Assembly: GCF_016632335.1 (NCBI RefSeq)
Contig: NZ_JAEPBG010000006.1
Coordinates: 124,001 to 188,000, forward strand
Direction of reading: 5' to 3'
Length of the DNA stretch: 64,000 nt
Origin: Noviherbaspirillum pedocola
GTDB taxonomy: Bacteria; Pseudomonadota; Gammaproteobacteria; Burkholderiales; Burkholderiaceae_D
Numbering within the stretch: the first letter of the stretch is position 1; each line of letters opens with the position of its first letter. A model generated the notes under the pieces. That model saw only the letters and a list, made by a program, of their open reading frames with translations. It was not told the origin of the DNA and searched no databases. A program made the position numbers and the translations under genes. This document shows positions 36,325 through 45,137 of this stretch, piece after piece.

Positions 36325-36499
36325 TGAGCCTTCAACTGGCTTGTAGGATTACTCGAAAATCGTGCACAATCCCCACGAAATTACGTCCGAGAAATAGACG
36401 CTATCAGGGGCATTTTGATCATGCGCAGGTCTCCAATCTATTCTCGCCTCGTCTTCCCAAAGCCCTCGGGACAGGGTTCTACTTTAGAAATACTTAAAA

Positions 36500-37540
36500 A
36501 TGATGATGCAACCGGAACACGAAGATCCAAGCAAGGAAGTTCGAACGATAATTCAGAAAGATAATAGTGGCAAAATCTTAATCACAACGGTTTCGAGTAA
36601 ACCGGAAGATTGGACTTGGAACGGAATAAAAGAATTTGGAAAGAATTTTAAAGAGGGTATCGCGTATTTGATTAGGAACGCGAAAGGACATATTGAGGTA
36701 AAAAAGAAATTAAAAACCACATTGGAAAATAAGGTACTCACTGACGCGGTACTCAAGCATGTCGGAATAGACCCCACAAAAATTACGCCCAACTTATGGA
36801 CATCTCTACCACCCGAAGTGGCTGACGCGGTTAAAAAGATTTTCGCTGAGTCATGTGATAATGCCAAGAATCAGGTGGTTACCTCGAGTGAAGGAAAGCT
36901 CTGCGGTACGATTTTCAATCGTAGCGGCGAAATTAAATCGGGGGGGTGGACCATCAGGTATGGCAACGTTGAATTCTCATCAGTCGCAAAAGAAAAGCCC
37001 ACGGGAACAGACATAGCAATTTTGCTTCATGTAACCGATGAATATGGCGCTGCCTCTATCAAAACAATTTGGCTTCAAGCCAAAAAGGATGTGTCGGGGA
37101 AGACCCCTCTATCAGATCTTAAAGATTTGAAGGGGCAGTTCGATGATATGCGGAAGATTACAAGCGAATCTTTTCCATTGATTATCACCCCAAGAAATGT
37201 GTATGTACCAGAGGATCTTTCGGGTAACGCGATACATGAATTTCCAGATTTTATGGCTGACACTGTGCGATGCAAGCATGGCGATCAGACAAGAGAAATG
37301 TATGCAGAATCCATTGATAGAAAGACGATATTCGAAGTCGCGATAAAAAAAGGGACGCCTGCACCGAAATCCAAAAAGCACAAAGCGCCGGCAGTCAAAA
37401 AAACGGCTGCGAAAAAAGTGGCTTCCAAGGCAGCCGCTGCCAAAAAGCCCAGCACTAATGAGGCGGCTGCAAAAAAAACGGCAGCAAAGAAAACCGCTGC
37501 AACCAAAACGGCAGAAGGAAAATCTGTGCCTAAAAAATAA
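36500..37540 (+). CDS. Putative PD-(D/E)XK nuclease-like protein with Lys/Ala-rich tail, AT-rich
   Basis: A 346-residue protein with base composition and codon use clearly more AT-rich than its neighbours, implying recent acquisition. Residues E165, D171 and Q193-x-K195 (EKPTGTD ... IWLQAKK) match the E...TG(A/T)D...(L)QAKK pattern of PD-(D/E)XK-type nuclease domains. The C-terminal 60 residues are KKTAAKK-type repeats like histone H1 tails and probably bind DNA. Three in-frame ATGs occur at 36500, 36503 and 36506, with no good ribosome site. It could be a defence nuclease, toxin or nucleoid protein; no partner is evident. Confidence 0.65.
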   Translation: MMMQPEHEDPSKEVRTIIQKDNSGKILITTVSSKPEDWTWNGIKEFGKNFKEGIAYLIRNAKGHIEVKKKLKTTLENKVLTDAVLKHVGIDPTKITPNLWTSLPPEVADAVKKIFAESCDNAKNQVVTSSEGKLCGTIFNRSGEIKSGGWTIRYGNVEFSSVAKEKPTGTDIAILLHVTDEYGAASIKTIWLQAKKDVSGKTPLSDLKDLKGQFDDMRKITSESFPLIITPRNVYVPEDLSGNAIHEFPDFMADTVRCKHGDQTREMYAESIDRKTIFEVAIKKGTPAPKSKKHKAPAVKKTAAKKVASKAAAAKKPSTNEAAAKKTAAKKTAATKTAEGKSVPKK

Positions 37541-37579
37541 GGACAATTATGTGCGTATTCGCGCATGTCGAGCTAGGCA

Positions 37580-37598
37580 CCCTTCCTCTGCGGAAGGG
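37580..37598. terminator. Bidirectional hairpin between convergent genes
   Basis: CCCTTCC-TCTGC-GGAAGGG is a perfect 7-bp stem between the stops of the plus-strand 36500 gene and the minus-strand 37605 gene. The T runs are weak. Confidence 0.45.
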
Positions 37599-37604
37599 CG
37601 AGGC

Positions 37605-37874
37605 TCAAACATTGCGTGTTCCTCGCGCTGCGGCCTGCAGGAGCTTCAGGTTCAGCACAAAGTTCTTGAGCACCACCTTTGTGAGCGTGGAAACAATGAC
37701 GTAGTCGCGCTGCTTCGGCTCAATGGGGAGGATACCCCTCTCGTAATGTTCCAGCACTGATGATGTGATGAGCGCCATGGCCTGCTCTTCATCGACATCG
37801 AGCATTCCCCAATCGATCGGGTCGGCTATGTCGATCTCCCTGACCATGTCTGCTACCACCTTCGGATTCAACAT
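37605..37874 (-). CDS. Small hypothetical protein
   Basis: An 89-residue acidic-to-neutral helical protein from ATG 37874 (CAGGGGACGAGA upstream). An in-frame ATG at 37919 would add 15 basic residues but has a poorer context. The sequence PKVVADMVREIDIADPIDW and the hydrophobic C-terminal helix look like a genuine fold. No family is recognised. Its upstream region is shared divergently with the promoter of the large methylase-helicase gene. Confidence 0.5.
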   Translation of the reverse strand: MLNPKVVADMVREIDIADPIDWGMLDVDEEQAMALITSSVLEHYERGILPIEPKQRDYVIVSTLTKVVLKNFVLNLKLLQAAARGTRNV

Positions 37875-38345
37875 TCTCGTCCCCTGCCTCTGAACTCCAT
37901 TCCGCGCAGATAGCGGCATGGACGCATCGTAGCCCGGTCCATACCAGCCGATTGCGGCGAAAGCACAGCATTAGTGATAGGCAAATGCTTCCTCGGGGAA
38001 AGGTTTGCTGCTATATTGACCAGTGCCGCCACGCGGCAGATCCAACCGCAATCATCTGCAGTCCTGCGCGCCTGAGCCGGGATTCGCCAGCAATCAATAC
38101 TCCTTCGCACGTCCCGGCCGGCGCTCGCTCTCAGCCGCCGCTACTTCCGACATCCGCTCGCCCTTTCGAATAGCCGCTTGCTGTTCCGAACGGTTTCATC
38201 ACGCACCTACGGTGCATGTTCGACAAATGCCTCCCGCTACACGCGAGAGCCATTGCCATTCGACTCCAACCAGCAATTTCCGAAGGGACCGCTTCTATCC
38301 CTTCGGGGTAGCTGCGCGCCCGACGGATTCTCGAAAGGAAATCCC
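37875..38345 (+). promoter_or_regulatory. Promoter and 300-nt structured leader of the methylase-helicase gene
   Basis: TATATT at 38012-38017 (with TTCCTC 17 bases upstream as possible -35) is followed after six bases by TGCCGC-CAC-GCGGCA at 38024-38038. The remaining leader to ATG 38346 contains GCACC-TAC-GGTGC at 38203-38215 inside ACGCACCTACGG, related to the second leader element. I see no credible gene here on either strand. Confidence 0.55.
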
Positions 38346-41300
38346 ATGCGAGCAGCAGTGCAAAACCCATTCGGCGAACTCGTCCAAGCCCAACTGAGCT
38401 TTCTGTTCGATGACGACGCCCCTGTGGCGCCGGTTATCCCGTTTCCCAAAAAGCCTGCAGTCGAAGCGGTGCAGACCGTCATCGCCCCGCCCAAACCCGC
38501 GCCCGAGATCGTGCGCAACTACTTCCAGCTTCACAACCAGCTCGACAACCTCGGCTCCAACGAAGCTAAGGCTGAGCACAACATCCGCGCCATTACCCTG
38601 CTGAAGTCCCTGAAGGAAGAAAAGCGCACCCCGACCGAAACGGAAATGGATGTTCTGGTCCGCTACACCGGCTTTGGCGGCATTCCCCATGTCTTCGTCG
38701 AAGGTGACGAATGCAAGATGCCCAAGCAACGCGACTCCCTGAAGGCGCTCCTGACCGACAAGGAATGGAGCGAGGCGCGCGCCAGCACGCTTAACGCGCA
38801 CTTCACGCCGACCGAGGTCATCGACTTCGTGTGGAAGTCCATCGCCAAGATGGGTTTCGAAGGCGGCAAGATCCTCGAGCCTGCGGTCGGCACCGGCAAC
38901 TTCATCGGCCGCATGCCGCTGGAGATGCGCAAGAAGAGCGAAGTCGCCATGGTCGAGCCCAACAGCGTTGCCGCCGGCATCGCCAAGGCGCTCTATCCGG
39001 AAGCGATGTGCCTGGTTGACGGCATCGAGAAATCAGCCTTCGTCCCCGGCAGCTTCGACTTGGTAGTGTCGAATGTGCCTTTCGGTGACTACCGGGTCTA
39101 CGACAAGGACCTGGACCGCCTGAAGTTCATGATCCATGACTACTTCTTCGCCAAGGCGCTGACCCTGGTGCGTGCAGGCGGCCTGATCGCCTTTATCACC
39201 ACTCACGGCACGCTCGACAAGCGAACCGCGAACGTGCGCAAGTACATCGCGGACAAGGCAGAGATGGTAGGTGCATTCCGTCTCGCCTCCGGCGCATTCC
39301 ACGCCATGGCGAACACGGAGGTCGTTGCCGACATCATCCTGCTGCGCAAGCTGAACGTCGGCGAGCAACAGCCGGAAACGGACTGGACCGAGATCAGTTA
39401 TGACTCGCGGGCCACCCAGTCGTACAACTACTACTTCCAGCAGCGGCCGAATCATGTCGCAGGCCGCATCACTTCAACCAGCAACCGGTTCGGCGGCACT
39501 TCCCTCGCCGTCAAGCCAACCGAAAGGAGTTTTTCAGAGCATGCCCGCATCTGGCTTGACGCCATCCCTGCCGGCATTTACAAGCCCGACACGCGCAAGC
39601 GTTCGGTTTATCGCAACGCCAGCAGTAACACGCTGGAAGAGACCACGTCGCTGCCGATCGGCTCGTTCGTGATCGACCAGGGCGAGATCAAGGTCACCGT
39701 CAGCAGTTCGATGGCGGAACCCAAGATTGGCCTTGGTGCGAAAGTCACACAGCGCATCACCGGCATGATTGCGATTCGCGACACCGTGCGCGAGCTGCTC
39801 CGTGCAGACCGCATGAAAGCGGATTCGTCCATGCTGCGTCGCCAGCTGAACCACCTGTACGACAACTTCGTGCGCCAGCACGGCTATCTCAGCGACCGGG
39901 CTAACCGCCTGGTGTTCAGGGACGATCCGTCGTTCCCGCTGATCCTCTCGCTCGAATATTTCGACGATGAGGACGCCGACAAGCCGGTGCGCAAGGCCGA
40001 TATCTTCGAGAAATGCACGGTGTCCCATCGGGAAATCGGCACCTCGGCGGATACGGTCGGGCATGCGGTGGCGCTGTCTCTGAACCAGCATGCTGAACTG
40101 AATCTTTCGTTCATGGCCACGGCCATGGGTATCACGGAAGAAGAGGTACAGGCACAGCTATTCGAGGCGGATCTGGCCTATCTCGATCCGGCGAAGCAGC
40201 AGCTCGTCTGCAAGGACGAATACCTGAGCGGCAACGTTCGGGTGAAGCTGGCACAAGCGCGCATGCAGGCGGAAGCCAACGGCGCGTATGAGCGCAACGT
40301 GAAGGCGCTGGAGACCGTTCTGCCGGTGGATCTGCAACCGGACCAGATCGAAATTCAGGTCGGCGCCTCCTGGCTTGCACCATCGATCATCGAGGATTTC
40401 ATCGAGTCGGTGACTGGCAAGCGTAGGTCGGTCAGCTATGCGGCAGTTTCAGCAACCTGGACCGTGGATGTCAGCCGGGTCTATGACGATGCAGCGGCAA
40501 CGAAGCTGTACGGCACGGACGAACTCAATTTTTATGAACTGATGGAGCGCATGCTCAATGCGCAGGATTTGACCATCATCGATCTCGTCGTGGAGGACGG
40601 AAAAGAAAAGCGCATCGTGAACAACGTTGCGACCGCCGGCGTGCGCGAAAAGGCCGAGGCGGTAACGGAGCGCTTCAAGAAGTGGCTCTGGGAGGACGCG
40701 GACCGCGCCAACTACCTGACCAATCTGTACAACGAGCTATACAACTCGGTGGTCAACCGCAAGTACGACGGCAGCCACCTGGTGATCCCGGGCCTGTCTG
40801 CGGCAATCGAATTGCGCGACGCACAGAAAGATTCGGTATGGCGCATTCTCACCAGCGGCAACACGCTGCTGGCGCTGGCAGTCGGTGGCGGTAAGACCTT
40901 AATCCAGATCGTCGCCGCCATGGAAGCAAAGCGTCTCGGCCTCGCCGCGAAACCGGTGCTGGCCGTGCCCAACCACATGCTCGAGCAATTCAGCGCAGAG
41001 TTCATGAGGGCATATCCGGGCGCGACGCTCTTGGCCGCCTCGAAAGAGGATCTGGTCAAGGACCGCCGGCGCCTGATGCTGGCGCGAATCGCAACGGGCA
41101 ACTGGGACGCCATTGTCATCACCCACAGCTCGTTCGAAAAGCTGCCGTTGGGCGAGGAACGGGTCAAGGGCTTCATTGCGCAGAACCTGCGTGAAATCGA
41201 CGATGCAATTCTCGAAGTCGACGACACGCGCCTGGTGAAGCAGTTGGAAAGCCAGAAGAAGCGTATTGAAAAGCGTCTGGAGTCGCTGCTTAACCGCTCG

Positions 41301-43268
41301 GCAAAGGATAACCATCTTGCATTCGAGGACCTCGGTATTGACCTTCTCATGGTCGACGAAGCCCACTTGTTCAAGAATCTGTACTTCGCAACGAAGCGGG
41401 CCCGCGTCTCGGGAATTTCGCAGGCGGCCTCCATGCGCGCTTTCGACATGTACCTGAAGACCAAGATCGTGCAGGAATCGCGCGGCAACGATGGGCACGG
41501 TATCGTGATGGCGACTGCCACCCCGATCGCCAACGCTATCGGCGAGATGTACACGATGCAGCGCTATGTGCAGGAAGACACCCTGCATGCCATGAAGGTC
41601 GGCACGTTCGATGCGTGGGCCAACAATTTCGCAAGGGAGGTCACGTCGATTGAAGTCGCACCTGACGGCAGCGGCTACCGGATGCATACCCGGTTCGCCA
41701 AATACGTCAACGTGCCTGACCTGATGCGGATTTTTAAAGAGGTGGCAGAAATTCGCACCAAGCGGATGCTCGCGCTGCCGGAACCTAAACTCAACGGAGG
41801 TAAGCACACAATCGTCAGTTTGAAACCTTCGGCGCAGCTGAAGGATTACGTCGCAGGCTTGGTAGCGCGCGCGGAGAAGATCCGTAATCGTGAGGTCGAG
41901 CCGCATGAGGACAATATGCTGTGCGTCACCAATGATGGCCGGAAGGCGGCATTGGATTTGCGACTGGTGGGCTGCTTCGACACGCTCGATGTGCCAACCA
42001 AGATCGACGCCTGCGTGGATAACATTTTCCGCATCTGGGAATCTACCCACGAAACGCGTGCAACGCAGATCGCTTTCTGCGACCTGTCGACGCCGTCCGA
42101 CGTAAAGTTCTCCTGCTACAACCAGTTGCGCGAAGACCTGGTGTATCGAGGCATTCCGCTCGAACAGATCGCATTCATCCATGACTACAACACCGATCTG
42201 CAGAAGGCAGCGCTGTTCCGGCAAGTCCGTTCTGGCAAGATACGCGTTCTTCTGGGCAGCACACAGAAGATGGGGGTCGGCACGAATATTCAGGATTTGC
42301 TAATTGCAGAGCACCATCTGGATGCGCCGTGGCGTCCTGCCGATGTCGAGCAGCGCGACGGCCGCATTCTGCGCCAGGGAAATAAAAACGAGTACATCTG
42401 GATCTTCCGGTATGTCACCGAAGGGTCGTTCGATGCGTACATATGGCAGACGCTGGAGACGAAAGCCTCTTTCATTGCGCAAGTGATGGAGGGGAAGACC
42501 GATCTGCGCGTCGTCGAAGATGTGGACGTGGCGGCGCTGTCGTATGCGGAAGTCAAGGCGCTTGCGTCGGGAAATCCGATCGTTATCGAAAAGGCGGGCG
42601 TGGACAACGAAGTGGCGAAGCTGTCACTGCTGCGTCGCTCGTTCAAGGACCGGGTCTACGAACTGCGTTCGGACATTCGCCGTTCCGAAGCCGATATTGA
42701 GCGCGGTCTGGATTTCATCAGCCGCGCCGAGAAGGACATTGCAACCGTCGAACAGACAACCGCAGCATTCGTCGTCAACGGCATCTCGTATTCCGATCCG
42801 AAGGTCGGGGGGCTCGCGATGTATGACACCTTCCTCAACCTGCCGCGTAAGTGCGACTCGATTGTCGGGCAGTACCGTGGCATACCTGTCGTCGTGCGCA
42901 AGGAAGACTGGGGCGATAAGCTGGAAGCGAAGGTGAATGTTTACCTGCGGGGCGCGGCATCGTTCGAACTGACTCCGTTCACTACCGGAAGCGGCGTCGA
43001 GATGAAGCTGCGTCATGCGGTGGAAAACATCCCGGAGCATATCGCCCGCAAGCACAAGATGATCGAAAACGCGCGGGCCCAGCTGGTCATTTACCGTGAA
43101 GAGCTGGATAAGCCGTGGGAGCACGAAGAAAAGCTGCAAACGCTGCTGAAACGCCAGGCCGAGATCGATGATGCACTCGGCCTGATGGAAAATGCAGTTG
43201 GCGCAGAGAGTTTGGGCGAGTCGCCCGCGGACGAATCCACTCCTGTGGAAGAAGTCGCGGAGGCTTGA
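38346..43268 (+). CDS. DNA methyltransferase-SNF2/SF2 helicase fusion (DarB-like)
   Basis: A single 1640-residue protein. The N-terminal part holds an N6-adenine-type methyltransferase with SAM motif EPAVGTGNF (about 177-185) and catalytic NVPFG (about 242-246, an NPPY variant). The C-terminal half is a SNF2-like helicase: Walker A VGGGKT (about 845-850), DEAH (about 1003), ATATPIAN and the motif VI region EQRDGRILRQGN. Coiled-coil segments follow. The layout resembles phage P1 DarB and related plasmid proteins, which protect incoming DNA from restriction. The start has GAAAGGAAATCCC. An antirestriction role during conjugation is the best inference; no specificity subunit or nuclease is adjacent. 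Confidence 0.85.
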   Translation: MRAAVQNPFGELVQAQLSFLFDDDAPVAPVIPFPKKPAVEAVQTVIAPPKPAPEIVRNYFQLHNQLDNLGSNEAKAEHNIRAITLLKSLKEEKRTPTETEMDVLVRYTGFGGIPHVFVEGDECKMPKQRDSLKALLTDKEWSEARASTLNAHFTPTEVIDFVWKSIAKMGFEGGKILEPAVGTGNFIGRMPLEMRKKSEVAMVEPNSVAAGIAKALYPEAMCLVDGIEKSAFVPGSFDLVVSNVPFGDYRVYDKDLDRLKFMIHDYFFAKALTLVRAGGLIAFITTHGTLDKRTANVRKYIADKAEMVGAFRLASGAFHAMANTEVVADIILLRKLNVGEQQPETDWTEISYDSRATQSYNYYFQQRPNHVAGRITSTSNRFGGTSLAVKPTERSFSEHARIWLDAIPAGIYKPDTRKRSVYRNASSNTLEETTSLPIGSFVIDQGEIKVTVSSSMAEPKIGLGAKVTQRITGMIAIRDTVRELLRADRMKADSSMLRRQLNHLYDNFVRQHGYLSDRANRLVFRDDPSFPLILSLEYFDDEDADKPVRKADIFEKCTVSHREIGTSADTVGHAVALSLNQHAELNLSFMATAMGITEEEVQAQLFEADLAYLDPAKQQLVCKDEYLSGNVRVKLAQARMQAEANGAYERNVKALETVLPVDLQPDQIEIQVGASWLAPSIIEDFIESVTGKRRSVSYAAVSATWTVDVSRVYDDAAATKLYGTDELNFYELMERMLNAQDLTIIDLVVEDGKEKRIVNNVATAGVREKAEAVTERFKKWLWEDADRANYLTNLYNELYNSVVNRKYDGSHLVIPGLSAAIELRDAQKDSVWRILTSGNTLLALAVGGGKTLIQIVAAMEAKRLGLAAKPVLAVPNHMLEQFSAEFMRAYPGATLLAASKEDLVKDRRRLMLARIATGNWDAIVITHSSFEKLPLGEERVKGFIAQNLREIDDAILEVDDTRLVKQLESQKKRIEKRLESLLNRSAKDNHLAFEDLGIDLLMVDEAHLFKNLYFATKRARVSGISQAASMRAFDMYLKTKIVQESRGNDGHGIVMATATPIANAIGEMYTMQRYVQEDTLHAMKVGTFDAWANNFAREVTSIEVAPDGSGYRMHTRFAKYVNVPDLMRIFKEVAEIRTKRMLALPEPKLNGGKHTIVSLKPSAQLKDYVAGLVARAEKIRNREVEPHEDNMLCVTNDGRKAALDLRLVGCFDTLDVPTKIDACVDNIFRIWESTHETRATQIAFCDLSTPSDVKFSCYNQLREDLVYRGIPLEQIAFIHDYNTDLQKAALFRQVRSGKIRVLLGSTQKMGVGTNIQDLLIAEHHLDAPWRPADVEQRDGRILRQGNKNEYIWIFRYVTEGSFDAYIWQTLETKASFIAQVMEGKTDLRVVEDVDVAALSYAEVKALASGNPIVIEKAGVDNEVAKLSLLRRSFKDRVYELRSDIRRSEADIERGLDFISRAEKDIATVEQTTAAFVVNGISYSDPKVGGLAMYDTFLNLPRKCDSIVGQYRGIPVVVRKEDWGDKLEAKVNVYLRGAASFELTPFTTGSGVEMKLRHAVENIPEHIARKHKMIENARAQLVIYREELDKPWEHEEKLQTLLKRQAEIDDALGLMENAVGAESLGESPADESTPVEEVAEA

Positions 43269-43278
43269 TCGACTTATA

Positions 43279-43301
43279 GGAGGGCGGCAGTATCGCCCTC
43301 C
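43279..43301 (+). promoter_or_regulatory. 8-bp hairpin after methylase-helicase gene
   Basis: GGAGGGCG-GCAGTAT-CGCCCTCC is a perfect stem without T run, preceding the terminator at 43313. Confidence 0.5.
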
Positions 43302-43312
43302 TGCTCCTTACA

Positions 43313-43342
43313 GGGCGCGGCTATGCCGCGTCCTTTTTCTTT
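43313..43342 (+). terminator. Intrinsic terminator with TAT loop
   Basis: GGGCGCGGC-TAT-GCCGCGTCC (one G-T pair) is followed by TTTTTCTTTT. Confidence 0.82.
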
Positions 43343-43362
43343 TCCTGCGCGGCGAACCGCAG

Positions 43363-43387
43363 TATAGTTACCAGGCCGCTACGCGGC
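43363..43387 (+). promoter_or_regulatory. Promoter-proximal hairpin module (TATAGT plus GCCGC-TAC-GCGGC)
   Basis: TATAGT at 43363-43368 is followed after six bases by GCCGC-TAC-GCGGC at 43375-43387. It sits directly downstream of a terminator, which supports it being a real promoter. The downstream leader contains GATCGACTCT, also present in the parB leader. Confidence 0.65.
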
Positions 43388-43444
43388 AGATCGACTCTCA
43401 TCCTGTTGCGAAAGGCGACTCCTTTCCCAACACGACTTTCAAGC

Positions 43445-43493
43445 GCGTCTACGACGCACCTACCCAACCCGGCCGGGACTCTTCCCGACCGGG
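43445..43493 (+). promoter_or_regulatory. Leader element GCGTC-TAC-GACGC-ACCTAC and long stem
   Basis: GCGTC-TAC-GACGC (43445-43457) plus ACCTAC repeats the parB leader element at 29885. It is followed by an 11-bp stem CCCGGCCGGGA / TCCCGACCGGG (43468-43493, one mismatch-tolerant G-T pair, CTCT loop). Confidence 0.5.
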
Positions 43494-43527
43494 GAGCGTT
43501 CCGGCCTCTGATTTTGAGAGGTCGATC

Positions 43528-43794
43528 ATGCAAACCCTTCACCCCCGCTTTGGCATCAACCAGCATAACAAGCCGGTCGACGCCGTCATGCGGCATCCGC
43601 AAATCACCTGCGGCTGCATCGTGTGCACCGAAGTCGAACTGCTCGGCAATGCCGTGTCGGTTCCCAAGGGAACCCGCTGCAAGGTTCTGTCCCGCACCAC
43701 GTTCCTGGCTGAAGTCGAAATCGAAGGCCAGATGCAGTGCGGTCCGGTGCAAGTGCCGTTGTGTGCGGTGCATAACGAAACGCAAATGTCCTGA
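43528..43794 (+). CDS. Small Cys-rich hypothetical protein
   Basis: An 88-residue protein with a CGCIVC cluster (about 28-33) and further cysteines near 51, 70 and 78, which may bind a metal. Its start follows GAGAGGTCGATC. No family is recognised. It is the first gene of a plus-strand set (43.5-46.5 kb) driven by the 43363 promoter module. Confidence 0.55.
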   Translation: MQTLHPRFGINQHNKPVDAVMRHPQITCGCIVCTEVELLGNAVSVPKGTRCKVLSRTTFLAEVEIEGQMQCGPVQVPLCAVHNETQMS

Positions 43795-43814
43795 ACCAGT
43801 GGAAGGAGAATGCC

Positions 43815-44012
43815 ATGTTCCATTCCTTTCACTACCGCGGCGGCACTATCCACATCAGCATCCTGGACCGCTGCGAACGTATCCGCGTGCAGTATTACGC
43901 ACCGGGCAGTTCACGATTTAGCCTGCGTGATGCCAAGAGCGTCCATGCCGCAAAGTGCTTCCTTACCCGGCACGCCGGGATATGCCAGCAGCACAACGGA
44001 GTTGCGGAATGA
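43815..44012 (+). CDS. Small hypothetical protein, coupled to PP-loop gene
   Basis: A 65-residue basic protein with GGAAGGAGAATGCC before the ATG. It ends with ATGA overlapping the start of the PP-loop enzyme, so the two are translationally coupled. It contains two cysteines near the C-terminus; no family is recognised. A functional link to the downstream enzyme is inferred from the overlap only. Confidence 0.55.
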   Translation: MFHSFHYRGGTIHISILDRCERIRVQYYAPGSSRFSLRDAKSVHAAKCFLTRHAGICQQHNGVAE

Positions 44013-45034
44013 ACGCGGTCGTCGACCTCGGGGCGCTCCTTACGGAAGCTGCCCGCGAGGAACAGACAATCGACCTGCACAGCTACGACCACTACTACGT
44101 GGCCGTCAGCGGCGGCAAGGATTCCTTGGCTCTCGTGCTCTACCTGCTGGACCATGGCGTGCCGACGGAAAAAATCGAGATCCACCACCACAGCATCGAC
44201 GGTGAGAACGAAGGCAGCTTCATGGACTGGCCGGTGACGAACTCGTACGTCGAGGCGTTTGCCCGTCACTTTGGCCTGAAGTTCTTCAAGTCGTACCGCA
44301 TGGGCGGATTCGAGCGCGAAATGCTGCGCGAGAATTCGCTGACCGCGCCGGTGGCCTTCGACAGCGAAGCCGGTACGGTGAAGGTACGCGGGGGCAAGCG
44401 CGGCGAGCTTTCAACGCGGCGCAAGTATCCGCAGGTGACGTCGGATTTGCAAAAGCGCTATTGCTCGCCTGCGCTGAAGATCGACGTTGCGAAGATCATG
44501 CTCTGCAACGAGCCGCGGTTTCGCAATAGCCGCACGCTGGTGCTGACCGGCGAGCGCGCCGAGGAGAGCGCTTCGCGTGCAACCTATCGCAAGTTCGAAC
44601 GCCATCGCGCCGACAAGCGCGACAGCCCAAAGTTGCGGCGCCACGTCGACGTGCTGCGCGCGGTACATGACTGGCCCGAGGCAATGGTGTGGGACATCAT
44701 GCGCCGTTACCGCATCCGGCCGCATCCGGCTTACCAGCTTGGCTGGAGCCGGTGCAGCTGCAGGACGTGCATCTTCGGCGACAAGGACCAATGGGCGACC
44801 GTTCGGGAATACTTTCCCCTCGCCTTCAACAAAGTGGCGGGATACGAACGCGAGTTCGGCGTCACGATCCACCGCAAGCTCACAGTCAACCAGCAGGCCG
44901 ATCTCGGCACGCCGTACGACTGCGACCCGGAAATCGTGGCGCTGGCGAACTCAACCGTCTACACGCCTTCAATCATCTGGGAAGACTGGCAGCTGCCGGC
45001 GGGAGCATTCAGGAATGGCTGCGGGCCGACCTGA
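44009..45034 (+). CDS. PP-loop ATP pyrophosphatase, PAPS-reductase/DndC-like
   Basis: The 341-residue enzyme has the PP-loop VSGGKDSLA near residues 32-40, which binds ATP and releases pyrophosphate. Later motifs GERAEES and a CSCRTC cluster (near 249-254) fit PAPS reductase-like proteins, which include DndC-type DNA sulfur-modification enzymes and phage homologues. The frame begins earlier (43955), but ATG 44009 is coupled to the upstream stop. No DndA, DndD or DndE, and no sulfate-assimilation neighbours, are present. The substrate is unknown; nucleic-acid thiolation is one possibility. Confidence 0.72.
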   Translation: MNAVVDLGALLTEAAREEQTIDLHSYDHYYVAVSGGKDSLALVLYLLDHGVPTEKIEIHHHSIDGENEGSFMDWPVTNSYVEAFARHFGLKFFKSYRMGGFEREMLRENSLTAPVAFDSEAGTVKVRGGKRGELSTRRKYPQVTSDLQKRYCSPALKIDVAKIMLCNEPRFRNSRTLVLTGERAEESASRATYRKFERHRADKRDSPKLRRHVDVLRAVHDWPEAMVWDIMRRYRIRPHPAYQLGWSRCSCRTCIFGDKDQWATVREYFPLAFNKVAGYEREFGVTIHRKLTVNQQADLGTPYDCDPEIVALANSTVYTPSIIWEDWQLPAGAFRNGCGPT

Positions 45035-45137
45035 CCCGCCGCCGAAGAACCTGAAACGCTTCACCACCCCTTCAAGCAAACCGCCGCCATGCCACGTTCG
45101 AGCGGCCTGGCGGCATTTACCCAACAAGGAAGACACT

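Noticed and set aside
40899-42224. Minus-strand frame opposite the methylase-helicase gene
   Set aside because: It overlaps the conserved helicase motifs on the plus strand and has no independent support.
6400-43387. GCCGC-NNN-GCGGC palindromes as a CRISPR array or integron attC sites
   Set aside because: Copies are kilobases apart, not regularly spaced, have no spacers, and lack the attC core and bulge layout.
6400-43387. Palindromes as ordinary terminators
   Set aside because: Stems are only 4-6 bp and none is followed by a T run; they lie at leader starts or next to ribosome sites rather than after genes.
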